From: Sporichthya polymorpha DSM 43042
GTDB taxonomy: Bacteria > Actinomycetota > Actinomycetes > Sporichthyales > Sporichthyaceae
Direction: 5' to 3'
NCBI RefSeq assembly: GCF_000384115.1
Contig: NZ_KB913029.1
Coordinates: 1-64,000, forward strand
DNA: 64,000 bases
Positions 51,270-62,108 of the stretch are shown here, piece after piece; position 1 is the stretch's first letter, and every line of letters begins with the position of its first letter. The position numbers were made by a program, and so were the translations under genes. Below the pieces are notes generated by a model, which was not told where the DNA came from, did no database searches, and worked only from the letters and a program-made list of their open reading frames with translations.

Positions 51270-54169
51270 TCACCCGGCCGACTGCGCTCGGGTGAGGTGG
51301 CGGGCCAGGGCGGCGCGGGCGGTGGCGAGGGCACCGGGGCGGGAGAGGTCGGCCCCGGGCGGGAGCGTCCCGGTCGGGGGCGGCAACGGCGGGGCGTCGG
51401 GGTCGCGGTGGGCGGCGGCGCGCAGGATCGCCGCCGGCTCCGGGTCGCCGAGGACGTCGAGGAGGTCGGCGAGATTCCGCAGCGTGACCCACTGGTGCGT
51501 CCAGTTGCCCGCGCGCGCCCAGTACTCGACGACGTCCCGGAAGCCGGCGAGCGCCTCGGCGACCCGCCCCGCTCGGTGAGCGCCGCGAGCCGGCCGACCG
51601 AGGCGATGCCGACGACGAACGTCGCGCCCGCCGCCCGGGCGAGGGCGATCGCCTCGGCGTAGCGCTCCTCGGCGAGGTCGCCGGCCGTCGAGGAGATCTC
51701 GCCCTCGACGTAGAGCGCGAAGGCGCGCAGCGCCGGGTAGTTGGCGCGCTCCAACGTGCGGCGGGTCAGCTCGCGCGCGAGGTCGAGGTCGCCGCCGTAC
51801 AGCGCACCCAGCGCCCCGACCGCGGGTGAGGAGGACGGCCGCGTCGCGTACTTCTCGGCGTCGAGGTCGTAGGCGACCGCGGCGTCCCAGTCCGCCCGGG
51901 TCAGCGCCGCGGAGGACAGCGCGACGAGCAGGAAGCGGCGCGCGTCGCCCGTCCCGCCACCCCGTTCGACGAGCTCGAGCCCGCCTCGGCCGAACCGCTC
52001 GGCGGCAACGTGGTCGCCGCGCATGTAGGCGTCCATCGCGGCACCGGCGTGGACGGCGACCGCGCCCGGGTGGTCGTCGGGGAAGCCCGCGGCGAGCAGC
52101 TCCTCCGCCCAGCCCGTGAGCCGGGTCAGGTCGCGCCAGGACCGGGCGTCCGCCAGGCTCGTCACGATCGCGGCCGCGGCGTCGAGCCGGCCGTGCTCGC
52201 GCGCGAGGGCGAACGCCGCGCGCAGGTTGAGCACCTCGCGGCGCAGCGTCGCGTCGGCCTCCGGTTCGGCCGCGCTGTGGCCCCGCTCGTCGATGTGCGC
52301 CGCGAGGTCGACGGACCACGACACGACCCGCGCCGCGGCGGTGGCGCTCTCGCCGGCCGCGGCGAGGCGGTCGGCGCCGAACGCGCGCAGGGTCTCGAGC
52401 ATCCGGTAGCGGGTGCGGCCGGTCGTGAGGTCGACCTCGAGCATCGATGCGTCGACCAGGTGCGCCAGCGCGGTGGCGGGGTCGCCGGGGACGTCGAGGT
52501 CGGCGGCGAGGCGCTCGGCCGTCGCGAGGTCGACGCCGTCGGCGAACGCGGCGAGGTGCCGGAACAGGCGCTGCTCCCCCTCGGGCAGCAGCGTGTACGA
52601 CCACTGGACGGTGTCGCGCAGCGTGCGATGCCGGGCGTCCGCGCTGGGGCGCCCGTCGCCGAGCAGGTCGAGGGCGCGGTCGAGTCGCTCGTGCAGGTCG
52701 GCGAGGGAGAACGACGCGAGCCGGCCGGCCGCGAGCTCGATCGCGAGCGGCATCCCGTCGAGCCGTCGGACGATGTCGGCCACCACGGGCCGCTCCGCCG
52801 CCGTCGGCGCGAACCCGGGCCGGACACGCGCGGCGCGGTCGCAGAACACGTCGACGCCGGCGTCGTCGGCCAGCGGGCCGACCCGGTGGCGGACCTCGGC
52901 CGACAACCCGATCGGGGACCGGCTGGTCGCGAGCAGGTGCAGGTCCGGGCAGCCCGCGAGCAGCGCCGCCAGCCCGTCGCGGACCGGTTCGATCAGGTGC
53001 TCGCAGTTGTCGACGACCAGCACCGCGGGCCGCGCCGCGAGCACCGCGACGCACGCCGCGAGCAGGTCGGGGTGGTGCCCGCGGACGTCCAGCGCGGTCG
53101 CGAGCGCGGCCGGGATCCCCGCCGCCTCGGTCACCGGGGCGAGGACGACGAACCCCGCGGCCTCGACCCGGTCCGCCACCGCCTGCGCCAGCCGGGTCTT
53201 TCCCACCCCACCCGGCCCGATCAGCGTCACGAGCCGCTCGGTCCGCAGCAGCTCGACGAGCTCCGCGACCTGGTCGTCGCGGCCGACCAGCCGATGCACC
53301 GCCGGCGGGGTCGCGAAGTCCCCCGCCCGGACCCGCGTCCGCCCCCCACTGGAGATGACATCTCCACCGGATCGGGCGGAATCGTTGGAGATGACATCTC
53401 CAGTGGGGGCGAGGGCGCCGGCGGCGATGGAGCGCTCCAGGGCGGCGAGGGCCGGGGAGGGGTCCAGGCCGGTCTCGTCGGCGAGGCGGGCGCGGAAGGT
53501 CCGGGCCGCGTCGAGGGCCGCGGCCGCCTGGCCGGTGCGGGCCTGAGCCTGCATCAGAAGCAGGACCGCGGGTTCCCGCAGCGGGTCGAGCGCGAGCGCG
53601 GCGACAGCCTCGGAGACCAGCCCCTCGAGGCGGTTCGCGGCGAGCGCGGCGGTGATCGAGAGGTCGGACAGGTCGCGCCGCAGGTCCGCGCACGCCAGCG
53701 ACTGGGCGGCGAGCGGCGGGACGTCCCCGAACTCCGCGAGCACCGGACCACGCCACAGCGCGAGCGCCCCGCGGGCGAGGTCGTCGGCCGCGGCGGGGTC
53801 GGTTGCGAGCCGGCGCCGGGCGTCCGCCAGCGCGGCCGCGGCGCGCGACAGGTCCAGGCCGTCGGCGGCGAGCCGGAGCCGGTAGGCGCCGTCGAGCCGT
53901 TCGAGGTTCTCGCCCGCCGCCCCGAGCTGGGCGCGCAGGCGCGAGACGTGGCTGTGCAGGGCCGCCCGTCCGGAGTCCGGGATCTCGTCGGGCCAGAGGG
54001 CGTCGAGCAGGGCGTCGTCGGTGACGGCCCGTCCGTCCACGACCGCGAGCAGCGCGAGTACCGCGCGGCGCTTCGGCCCGCGCACGTCGACCTCGGCGTC
54101 CCCTGCGCCGACTCGCAGGGGCCCCAGGACGTCGACGCGCAACCCCGCGCGCGTGGTCCCGGTCGCCAT
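51270..54169 (-). CDS. AfsR/SARP-like regulator (BTAD + NB-ARC + TPR-like), with apparent frameshift near 51566
   Basis: A large regulator of about 965 aa if one base is restored. The N-terminal winged helix (VDVLGPLRVGAGDAEVDVRGPKRRAVLALL) and BTAD domain end near residue 245. NB-ARC follows, with P-loop TLIGPGGVGKTRLAQAV and AVLVVDNCEHL; helical repeats fill the rest. The frame starting at ATG 54169 leaves homology at LAALTER. The continuation EALAGFRDVVEYWARAGNWTHQWVTLRNLADLLDVLGDPEPAAIL is in another frame down to the stop at 51270. The change lies in a G-run (51566-51570 on the plus strand). Unshifted, the frame runs on to 50393 antisense to the PIG-L gene. A palindromic element interrupts the linker after the BTAD domain. 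Confidence 0.8.
53343..53409. repeat. inverted pair of a dispersed palindromic element inside the regulator gene
   Basis: Two arms of about 24 nt (53343-53366 and 53385-53409) are inverted copies with one mismatch. Each contains TGGAGATGACATCTCCA, which is itself palindromic. The spacer is 18 bp. The reading frame stays open and the insert encodes the linker GDVISNDSARSGGDVIS between the BTAD and NB-ARC domains. A third copy of one arm is at 22906-22930. Confidence 0.7.
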
Positions 54170-54266
54170 GGCGCTCAGCATCCCAGCCCGGACCCCGAGT
54201 TCCGGGCCTCATTTTCGCCCGTCCGGCCCAGTGCCCGCGGCGGACCGACGCCGTGCCGGCCCCGGT

Positions 54267-54293
54267 GTCAGTGCGCTGTCAGCGCCGTGGCAG
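54267..54293 (+). promoter_or_regulatory. direct GTCAG repeats, candidate SARP-type binding site
   Basis: GTCAG at 54267 and 54278 and GGCAG at 54289, spaced exactly 11 bp, about 63 bp before the FAD oxidoreductase start. A similar array precedes the PIG-L gene at 50516 on the other side of the regulator. Confidence 0.55.
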
Positions 54294-54355
54294 CCGGTGC
54301 GAACAGGGTCGGCGCCCATCGAGCAGACGCAACGAAGCGAACGAAGGAGAACGCC

Positions 54356-55678
54356 ATGACGGCGATCGAGGACCGGGCCACCCGGACCGGCAGCGCGGAG
54401 GCGATCGCAGCGGAGCTGCGCGCCACCCTGCGCGGTCAGGTGATCGACCGCTCCCACCCCGAGTACGAGGAGGCTCGCCACGTCTGGAACGGGCTGATCG
54501 ACCGCTACCCCGCGGTGATCGCGCGCTGCGCCGGCGTCGCCGACGTCGTCGCCGCCGTCCGGGTGGCGCGGGAGCACCGGCCGCTGCTCAGCGTCCGCGG
54601 CGGCGGGCACCAGGTCGCGGGTTCCGCGGTGGTGGAGGACGGGCTCGTGATCGACGTGTCCGCGATGACCGGCGTGCACGTCGACCCGGTGGCCCGCACG
54701 GCGCGCGTCCAGGCCGGTGCCCGCTGGGCCGACGTCGACCGCGCGACGCAGGTGTGGGGGCTCGTCACCCCCGGCGGCGAGGTGTCGGACACGGGCGTCG
54801 CCGGCTACACCCTCGGCGGCGGGATGGGCATCCTGCAGCGTCGGTTCGGCCTCGCCTGCGACAACCTGCGCTCGGTGGAGATCGTCACCGCCGACGGTGT
54901 CGTCCGCACCGCGAGCCGGACCGAGAACGCCGACCTGTTCTGGGCACTGCGCGGCGGCGGCCGCGGACTCGGCGTCGTGACGTCGTTCGAGTTCGAGCTG
55001 CACCCGCTCGGGCCGCAGGTCGCGCAGGCGCTGGTGGCGTACCGCTACGACGAGGCGGCCCAGGTACTGCGTGGCTTCCGGGACTACGCGGTCACCGCGC
55101 CCGACACGCTCTCCCCCGAGGCCGGGCTGTGGTGCCTGCCGGCCGAGCCGGTGCTCGCCCCGCTGCGTTCGCTCGGCACCGCGGTGATCGACCTGTCGGG
55201 GACGTTCGACTACGTCGACGTGCAGCGGTCGCCGGACGCCCGGTTCCCCGCCGGCGACCGGTACCTGTTCACGTCGCACTTCCTCGACGAGCTCACCGAC
55301 GCCGCGATCGACGCGATGGTCGAGTGCGACGCGACCCGGCCCACCCCGCGGTCGCTGACCATCGTGCGGACGATGGGCGGCGCGATCGACCACGTCACCG
55401 ACGGCGGCGCGTGGGCGCACCGCGGGGCGCGGTTCAACCTCTCGATCGACGCGGCGTGGAGCGACCCCGCTCTCGACGCGACCGCGATGGGGTGGGCCCG
55501 CCGCTCGCACGCCGCCATGGCCCGCTTCGCCAACGGTGGCGTCTACCTGAACTTCGCCGACGTGCATGAACAGGCCGACCCGGCGAAGGTCTTCGGTTCC
55601 GCGGCCGCGCGCCTTGATCAGGTCCGCGCGACCTACGACCCGGACGGGCTCTTCGCCGCCGCCGCGGCCCGACCCTGA
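54356..55678 (+). CDS. FAD-binding oxidoreductase, berberine-bridge type (shortened)
   Basis: A 440-aa flavoenzyme related to the one at 15117. LSVRGGGHQVAGSAV (FAD-linking His), TPGGEVSDTGVAGYTLGGGMGILQRRFGLACDNL and ADLFWALRGGGRGLGVVTSF are intact. Around residues 255-275 (LSPEAGLWCLPAEPVLAPLRSLG) about 25-30 residues present in typical members seem to be missing. The reading frame is kept. The start is ATG 54356 with GAAGGAG upstream. It is divergent from the regulator, which may activate it. It ends in a run of 16 C. Confidence 0.85.
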   Translation: MTAIEDRATRTGSAEAIAAELRATLRGQVIDRSHPEYEEARHVWNGLIDRYPAVIARCAGVADVVAAVRVAREHRPLLSVRGGGHQVAGSAVVEDGLVIDVSAMTGVHVDPVARTARVQAGARWADVDRATQVWGLVTPGGEVSDTGVAGYTLGGGMGILQRRFGLACDNLRSVEIVTADGVVRTASRTENADLFWALRGGGRGLGVVTSFEFELHPLGPQVAQALVAYRYDEAAQVLRGFRDYAVTAPDTLSPEAGLWCLPAEPVLAPLRSLGTAVIDLSGTFDYVDVQRSPDARFPAGDRYLFTSHFLDELTDAAIDAMVECDATRPTPRSLTIVRTMGGAIDHVTDGGAWAHRGARFNLSIDAAWSDPALDATAMGWARRSHAAMARFANGGVYLNFADVHEQADPAKVFGSAAARLDQVRATYDPDGLFAAAAARP

Positions 55679-55694
55679 CCCCCCCCCCCCCCCC
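55679..55694. repeat. homopolymer of 16 C directly after a stop codon
   Basis: The run starts at the base after the TGA of the FAD oxidoreductase. Such a tract is prone to slippage and to sequencing error; here a length change would not alter the protein. Confidence 0.8.
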
Positions 55695-55704
55695 GAAAGA
55701 TCGG

Positions 55705-55736
55705 CGGCGGGCCCGGATCCCCCTCCGGGCCCGCCG
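55705..55736. terminator. GC-rich hairpin between convergent genes
   Basis: CGGCGGGCCCGGA and TCCGGGCCCGCCG are perfect 13-bp arms around a 6-nt loop, placed between the FAD oxidoreductase stop and the lipoprotein stop at 55750. There is no U-tract. Confidence 0.65.
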
Positions 55737-55749
55737 TCGTGCGTCTCGA

Positions 55750-56847
55750 TCAGGACGTCGGGCTGGGTGACGCCTCGTCAGCCGAGTCCCCGCCCAGCAC
55801 CGCCGCGAGCTTCGGGACCAGCAGGTCGATCGCGGTCGGGAGGCTGAGCACCGAGATGTACGCCATCGCGGCGACGAGTTCCTCCTCGTCGACGAAGACG
55901 TCCCGCTCCTCCCGGGAGACGTCGAGGGTGGCGTACACCGGGTGGTTCTCGACCGTGGCGCGCTGGTCGGAGCTCGCGAGCTCCCAGACCAGGACGTCCC
56001 GGTCGAGCAGCTCGAGCTGCTCGGCACTGATCGCGGAGAACGAGGCGTCGGCGTCGGCCAGGTCGTCGATCTCGGCCGGGATCTCGAAGCCGAGCTGGGT
56101 CAGGATGGCGACCCGCGAGCTGCGCGAGTTCTCCGTGTAGAACCCGTCCTCCAGCACACCGGCGTACGCCGCCTGGACGCCCGCGAACTCGGGGTGGGCC
56201 GCGCGGGCGGCGGTGAAGGCATTCTCGACCTCGGTGATCAGCGCCTCGGCCTCGGCCGTCCGGCCGAGGGTCCGGCCCGCGGCCCGCGTGACCTCCTGCC
56301 ACGGCGCGAAGTAGTCCGGGAAGCCGGGCAGCTGCGCGACGGTCGGGGCGATCGCGGACAGCTGCCGGTACTCGGCCTCGGTCATCCCCGAGGTGAACCC
56401 GGTGATCAGGTCCGGCTCCAGCGCCGCGATCGCCTCGATGTTCAGCTCGGTGTAGCTGAGCACCTCCGGCCGGGCGTCGCCCAGCCGGTCGTGCGCCCAC
56501 GGCCACACCGCGGACCGCTGGAGCTCGGAGACCGAGTCACCACCGATCCCGACCGGCACCACCCCGAGCGCGAGCAGGGCGTCGTGATCGACGAAGCCCA
56601 GCGAGACCACGCGCTGCGGGGCGACCGGGACCTCGGTCTCCCCGTACTTGTGGGCCACCCGCAGCGGGGTCGCGGTCGGCGACGCGGGGACGCTCGGCGT
56701 GAGCAGCCCCTCGTCGTCGTCCGCGCACCCGCCGATCAGCAGGCCGGCCCCGAGCGCGGCTCCGGACCCGAGGAACCGACGGCGCGTCAGGTCGTCGTCG
56801 ATCTCGGGAGTGAACAGGGCCGGGCGGTCGAGCAGCTGCGTGGTCAT
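55750..56847 (-). CDS. iron-siderophore ABC transporter substrate-binding lipoprotein (Tat)
   Basis: A 365-aa binding protein. The Tat motif RRRFLGSGAALGAGLLIGGC ends in a lipobox Cys, so it is an exported lipoprotein. The class III (FepB/FhuD-like) fold shows PQRVVSLGFVDHDALLALGVVPVGIGG and ALEPDLITGFTSGMTEAEYRQLSAIAPTV. Its ATG overlaps the stop of the upstream paralogue (ATGA), so both lie on one iron-regulated mRNA. No FecCD-type permease gene lies in the window. The C-terminus is Ser/Pro/Thr-rich. Confidence 0.87.
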   Translation of the reverse strand: MTTQLLDRPALFTPEIDDDLTRRRFLGSGAALGAGLLIGGCADDDEGLLTPSVPASPTATPLRVAHKYGETEVPVAPQRVVSLGFVDHDALLALGVVPVGIGGDSVSELQRSAVWPWAHDRLGDARPEVLSYTELNIEAIAALEPDLITGFTSGMTEAEYRQLSAIAPTVAQLPGFPDYFAPWQEVTRAAGRTLGRTAEAEALITEVENAFTAARAAHPEFAGVQAAYAGVLEDGFYTENSRSSRVAILTQLGFEIPAEIDDLADADASFSAISAEQLELLDRDVLVWELASSDQRATVENHPVYATLDVSREERDVFVDEEELVAAMAYISVLSLPTAIDLLVPKLAAVLGGDSADEASPSPTS

Positions 56848-57947
56848 GCGGGCTCCGGTTCGGACGTCGCGGTCGGGGACGCGGTGAGCGTGGAGAGCAG
56901 GAGGTCCTCGATGTCGTCGAGCATCGCCTCGACGGCGGGGAGGGAGTAGCCGGTCCCCCAGAGGACCTCGGGGACGAAGAACGCGCGGCCGGCGGCGACG
57001 GCCGGGAGCCGTGACCACAGCGGGTTGTCCTCCAGCGTCCGGCGCGTCTCGTCCTCGTTGTTCCCGTCGCTGACGAACAGCACGTCGTGATCGAACACGT
57101 CGAGCCGCTCGGGCGAGATCACCTCCGAGAACTCCTCCGGGGCGGGGCGCTCGCCGGGCAGGCCGATGGCGTCGAACAGGGGCTGGACGGTGTTCTGCAC
57201 CGTCCCGTCCCCCGGGACCCGGACGAACGCGGCGGTGGGCAGCCCGCCCGTGCCGGAGAGCTGGTTCCGCAGGGCGGTCACGCGGTCCCGCAGCGCGCCG
57301 GACAGTTCGGCGGCGCGGTCGACGCGGTCGACCGCGATCGCGACGTCCGCCAGCAGCCGCAGGTAGTCGTCGAAGCGCAGGTAGCCGTTGAACGCGCCGA
57401 ACACGGGGACGCCCGTGGTGCGCAGCTTGTCGAAGATCGGTGTGTAGAAGTCGACACCGGCCTCGGCGACCATCAGCATCAGGTCGGGGCGGACGCCGAG
57501 GATGCCCTCCAGGTTGGGCTCGTCGAAGGTGCCGCCGACGTTGGTAATCGCGCCCAGGTCGCCGAAGCGGGTCAGGTACGGATAGTTGTCGATCGAGAAG
57601 TCGCCGCGCGCCCAGCCGGCGATCCGCTCGATCTCGATCCCGAGCACCAGCATGTTGCCGAGGACCTGGTCGTCGAGGGCGACGATCCGCTGGGGGTTCC
57701 CCGGCACCGTGATCGAGCCGAAGACGTCGGAGACCGTGCGCGGCCCCGCCGTCGCGGTCTCGGACGGGGCGGGCGTGGCGCCCAGCGAGTTCTCGTCGTC
57801 GTCGGCGCAGCCGCCGAGCAGGAGTGCGCCGCCCACAGCGGCGCCGGAGCCGAGGAATCGACGACGGGTGAGGTCGTTCTCGATCGGGTCGTTCGCGAGG
57901 TCGAGGACGGTGGAGCCGGGGGTGGGAGCTTCCAGAAGGGTCACCAT
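56844..57947 (-). CDS. iron-siderophore ABC transporter substrate-binding lipoprotein (Tat), first copy
   Basis: A 367-aa paralogue of the next gene with the same Tat-lipobox leader (RRRFLGSGAAVGGALLLGGC). The binding domain has PQRIVALDDQVLGNMLVLGIEIERIAGWARG, GVRPDLMLMVAEAGV and LWSRLPAVAAGRAFFVPEVLWGTGYSL. The two proteins differ strongly in their ligand-facing segments, so they may take different siderophores. It starts at ATG 57947, just 9 bp from an iron box. Confidence 0.87.
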   Translation of the reverse strand: MVTLLEAPTPGSTVLDLANDPIENDLTRRRFLGSGAAVGGALLLGGCADDDENSLGATPAPSETATAGPRTVSDVFGSITVPGNPQRIVALDDQVLGNMLVLGIEIERIAGWARGDFSIDNYPYLTRFGDLGAITNVGGTFDEPNLEGILGVRPDLMLMVAEAGVDFYTPIFDKLRTTGVPVFGAFNGYLRFDDYLRLLADVAIAVDRVDRAAELSGALRDRVTALRNQLSGTGGLPTAAFVRVPGDGTVQNTVQPLFDAIGLPGERPAPEEFSEVISPERLDVFDHDVLFVSDGNNEDETRRTLEDNPLWSRLPAVAAGRAFFVPEVLWGTGYSLPAVEAMLDDIEDLLLSTLTASPTATSEPEPA

Positions 57948-57956
57948 GGCCGGAGC

Positions 57957-57975
57957 TTAGGGAAGCCTGACCTAA
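57957..57975 (-). promoter_or_regulatory. DmdR/IdeR iron box
   Basis: TTAGGGAAGCCTGACCTAA is a good match to the DtxR-family consensus and ends 9 bp before the ATG at 57947. Iron should repress both binding-protein genes. Confidence 0.87.
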
Positions 57976-58024
57976 TCGGCCACTACGTCGGACTCTCGTC
58001 GTGGCGCCCTGATTGGATGCGCCC

Positions 58025-60151
58025 ATGAGTACCGAGTCGTTCCCGCGCCTGACCGCCCGCACCCAGCGCTTCACGCTCGGTATGCCCCGCAACTTCGCGG
58101 TGGCTCCGGACGGCAGCCGGATCGTGTTCCTGCGCTCGGCCTCCGGGACCGACCGGACCACCCTGCTCTGGGTCGCGGACGTCCGGGCCGACGGACTGAC
58201 CGAGCGGGTCGTCGCGGACCCGCGGAACCTGTTCTCCGGCGACGAGGAACTCTCCGACGCCGAGCGCGCCCGGCGCGAACGGGCCCGGGAGGGCGCCGGC
58301 GGCGTCGTCGGCTTCGCCACCGACGGGGCGGTGTCGATCGCGGCCTTCGCGCTCTCCGGCGGACTCTACGTCGCCGACCTCGGGACCGGCGAGGTCCGCG
58401 CGCTGTCCGCCGCGGAGCCGGTCTTCGACCCCCGCCCCGACCCGACGGGCCGTCAGATCGCCTACGTCTCCGGCGGAGCGGTGCGCGTGATCGACGTCGA
58501 CGGCACGAACGACCGCGCGGTGCCGGGCCAGGACCCGGGCGGCGACGTCTCGTGGGGTCTCGCCGAGTTCGTCGCGGCCGAGGAGATGGGGCGCTTCCGC
58601 GGGTACTGGTGGTCCCCCGAGGGCGACGCGCTGCTCGTCGCGCGCACCGACAACGCCCCCGTCCAGCGCTGGCACATCGCCGACCCCGCGCACCCGGGCC
58701 GAGCCCCGCACGAGATCGCGTACCCGGCCGCCGGCACACCCAACGCCCGCGTGAGCCTGCACCTGCTCCGCCTCGACGGCAGCGCGGTCGAGGTCCGCTG
58801 GGACGCCGAGCAGTACGAGTACCTGCCGGTCGTGCACTGGTCGGGCAACGGCAACCCGCTGCTGCTGGTGCAGACGCGCGATCAGCGCCGGACGCAGATC
58901 CTCGAGGTCGAGACCGGCACCGGCGCGACCGTCGCGCTGCACACCGAGACCGACCCGGTGTGGATCGACCTGATCGACGGCGTCCCCGCCTGGTCGGGCG
59001 ACGGCGAGCTGATCCGGGCCGCGGACTCCGGCGACACCCGGCGGCTGTTCGTCGGCGCGCGCATGGTCTCCGGCGACCTGCAGGTGCGGTCGCTGCTCGG
59101 CAGCCTGAACGGTGACGCGCTGTTCGCCGCGTCGGCCGACGAGCCGACCGAGATCCACATCTACAAGGCCTCCCCCGACGGCCCGGTGCGGCTGTCCCGC
59201 ACGGCGGGTGTGCACGTCGCGGCCGCCGGCGGATCCCTGCTGGTGCTGGCCTGCGCGTCGCTGGACTGGGCCGGGCGCCGGACGCTCGTGCTGCGCGACG
59301 GCCACCTCGTCGGCGAGATCGCCTCGTCCGCGCTGACGCCGCCCGTCACCCCGGCGCCGCGGCTGCTGCACGCCGGGCCGCGGGCGGTCCGCACCGCGCT
59401 GCTCCTGCCGACGGGGCATCAGCCGGGCACCCGGCTGCCGGTGCTGATGGACCCCTACGGCGGCCCGCACGCCCAGCGCGTCACCGCGGCGCGCAACGCG
59501 TTCAACGAATCACAGTGGTGGGCGGACCAGGGATTCGCGGTCGTCGTCGCCGACGGGCGCGGGACGCCCGGCCGCGGCACCGCGTGGGAGCGCGCGATCG
59601 CCGGCGACGTCGCGGCCCCCGTCCTCGAGGACCAGATCGAGGCGCTCTACGCCGCCGCCGAGGAGTGTCCCGACCTCGACACCACCCGCGTCGCGATCCG
59701 CGGCTGGTCGTTCGGCGGTTATCTCGCCGCGCTCGCCGTCCTGCTCCGCCCGGACGTCTTCGGCGCGGGCATCGCCGGTGCCCCTGTCACCGACTGGGCG
59801 CTCTACGACACCCACTACACCGAGCGGTACCTCGGCACCCCCGCCGGGAACCCGGAGAACTACGCGCGCACGTCGCTCGTCACCGCCGGCGCGCTGACCC
59901 CCGCGGTGGAGAAGGCCGTCGCCGCGGGCCCCCACCGGCCGCTGCTGATCGTCCACGGCCTCGCCGACGACAACGTCGTCGCGGCCCACACCCTGCAGCT
60001 GTCCTCGGCCCTGCTCGCCGCCGGCCGGCCGCACCAGGTCCTCCCGCTCTCCGGCGTCACCCACATGACCCCACAGGAGGTCGTCGCCGAGAACCTGCTG
60101 CTGTTCCAGCTCGACTTCCTCCGTGGCGCGCTGGGGCTGACCTCCGCGTAG
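58025..60151 (+). CDS. S9 family prolyl oligopeptidase / dipeptidyl-peptidase IV-like
   Basis: A 708-aa peptidase without a signal peptide. The N-terminal beta-propeller starts RFTLGMPRNFAVAPDGSRIVFLRS and includes EFVAAEEMGRFRGYWWSPEGD, the DPP-IV-type Glu-Glu that binds the substrate N-terminus. The hydrolase domain has GWSFGGYLA (Ser), LADDNVVAAHT (Asp) and GVTHM (His). It should release N-terminal dipeptides. The ATG at 58025 is taken; 58013 is a TTG. It ends in a hairpin facing typA. Confidence 0.88.
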   Translation: MSTESFPRLTARTQRFTLGMPRNFAVAPDGSRIVFLRSASGTDRTTLLWVADVRADGLTERVVADPRNLFSGDEELSDAERARRERAREGAGGVVGFATDGAVSIAAFALSGGLYVADLGTGEVRALSAAEPVFDPRPDPTGRQIAYVSGGAVRVIDVDGTNDRAVPGQDPGGDVSWGLAEFVAAEEMGRFRGYWWSPEGDALLVARTDNAPVQRWHIADPAHPGRAPHEIAYPAAGTPNARVSLHLLRLDGSAVEVRWDAEQYEYLPVVHWSGNGNPLLLVQTRDQRRTQILEVETGTGATVALHTETDPVWIDLIDGVPAWSGDGELIRAADSGDTRRLFVGARMVSGDLQVRSLLGSLNGDALFAASADEPTEIHIYKASPDGPVRLSRTAGVHVAAAGGSLLVLACASLDWAGRRTLVLRDGHLVGEIASSALTPPVTPAPRLLHAGPRAVRTALLLPTGHQPGTRLPVLMDPYGGPHAQRVTAARNAFNESQWWADQGFAVVVADGRGTPGRGTAWERAIAGDVAAPVLEDQIEALYAAAEECPDLDTTRVAIRGWSFGGYLAALAVLLRPDVFGAGIAGAPVTDWALYDTHYTERYLGTPAGNPENYARTSLVTAGALTPAVEKAVAAGPHRPLLIVHGLADDNVVAAHTLQLSSALLAAGRPHQVLPLSGVTHMTPQEVVAENLLLFQLDFLRGALGLTSA

Positions 60152-60176
60152 CGTCCGGCTCATCGCCGTCCACCCC

Positions 60177-60228
60177 CGTAACGTCAGCGGGATCGCGCGC
60201 CATAGCGCTCGATCCCGCTGACGTTACG
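60177..60228. terminator. 19-bp-arm palindrome between convergent peptidase and typA
   Basis: CGTAACGTCAGCGGGATCG and its exact inverse flank a 14-nt loop. It is unrelated in sequence to the AGGGTGACACCCC family but occupies the same kind of site, 6 bp from the typA stop codon. Confidence 0.7.
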
Positions 60229-60233
60229 CGGGT

Positions 60234-62108
<1,875 letters not shown>

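Noticed and set aside
50393-51560. The 1262-aa reading of the regulator continuing to 50393
   Set aside because: Beyond about 51566 it is antisense to the PIG-L gene and of shadow composition; the other frame carries the recognisable C-terminus.
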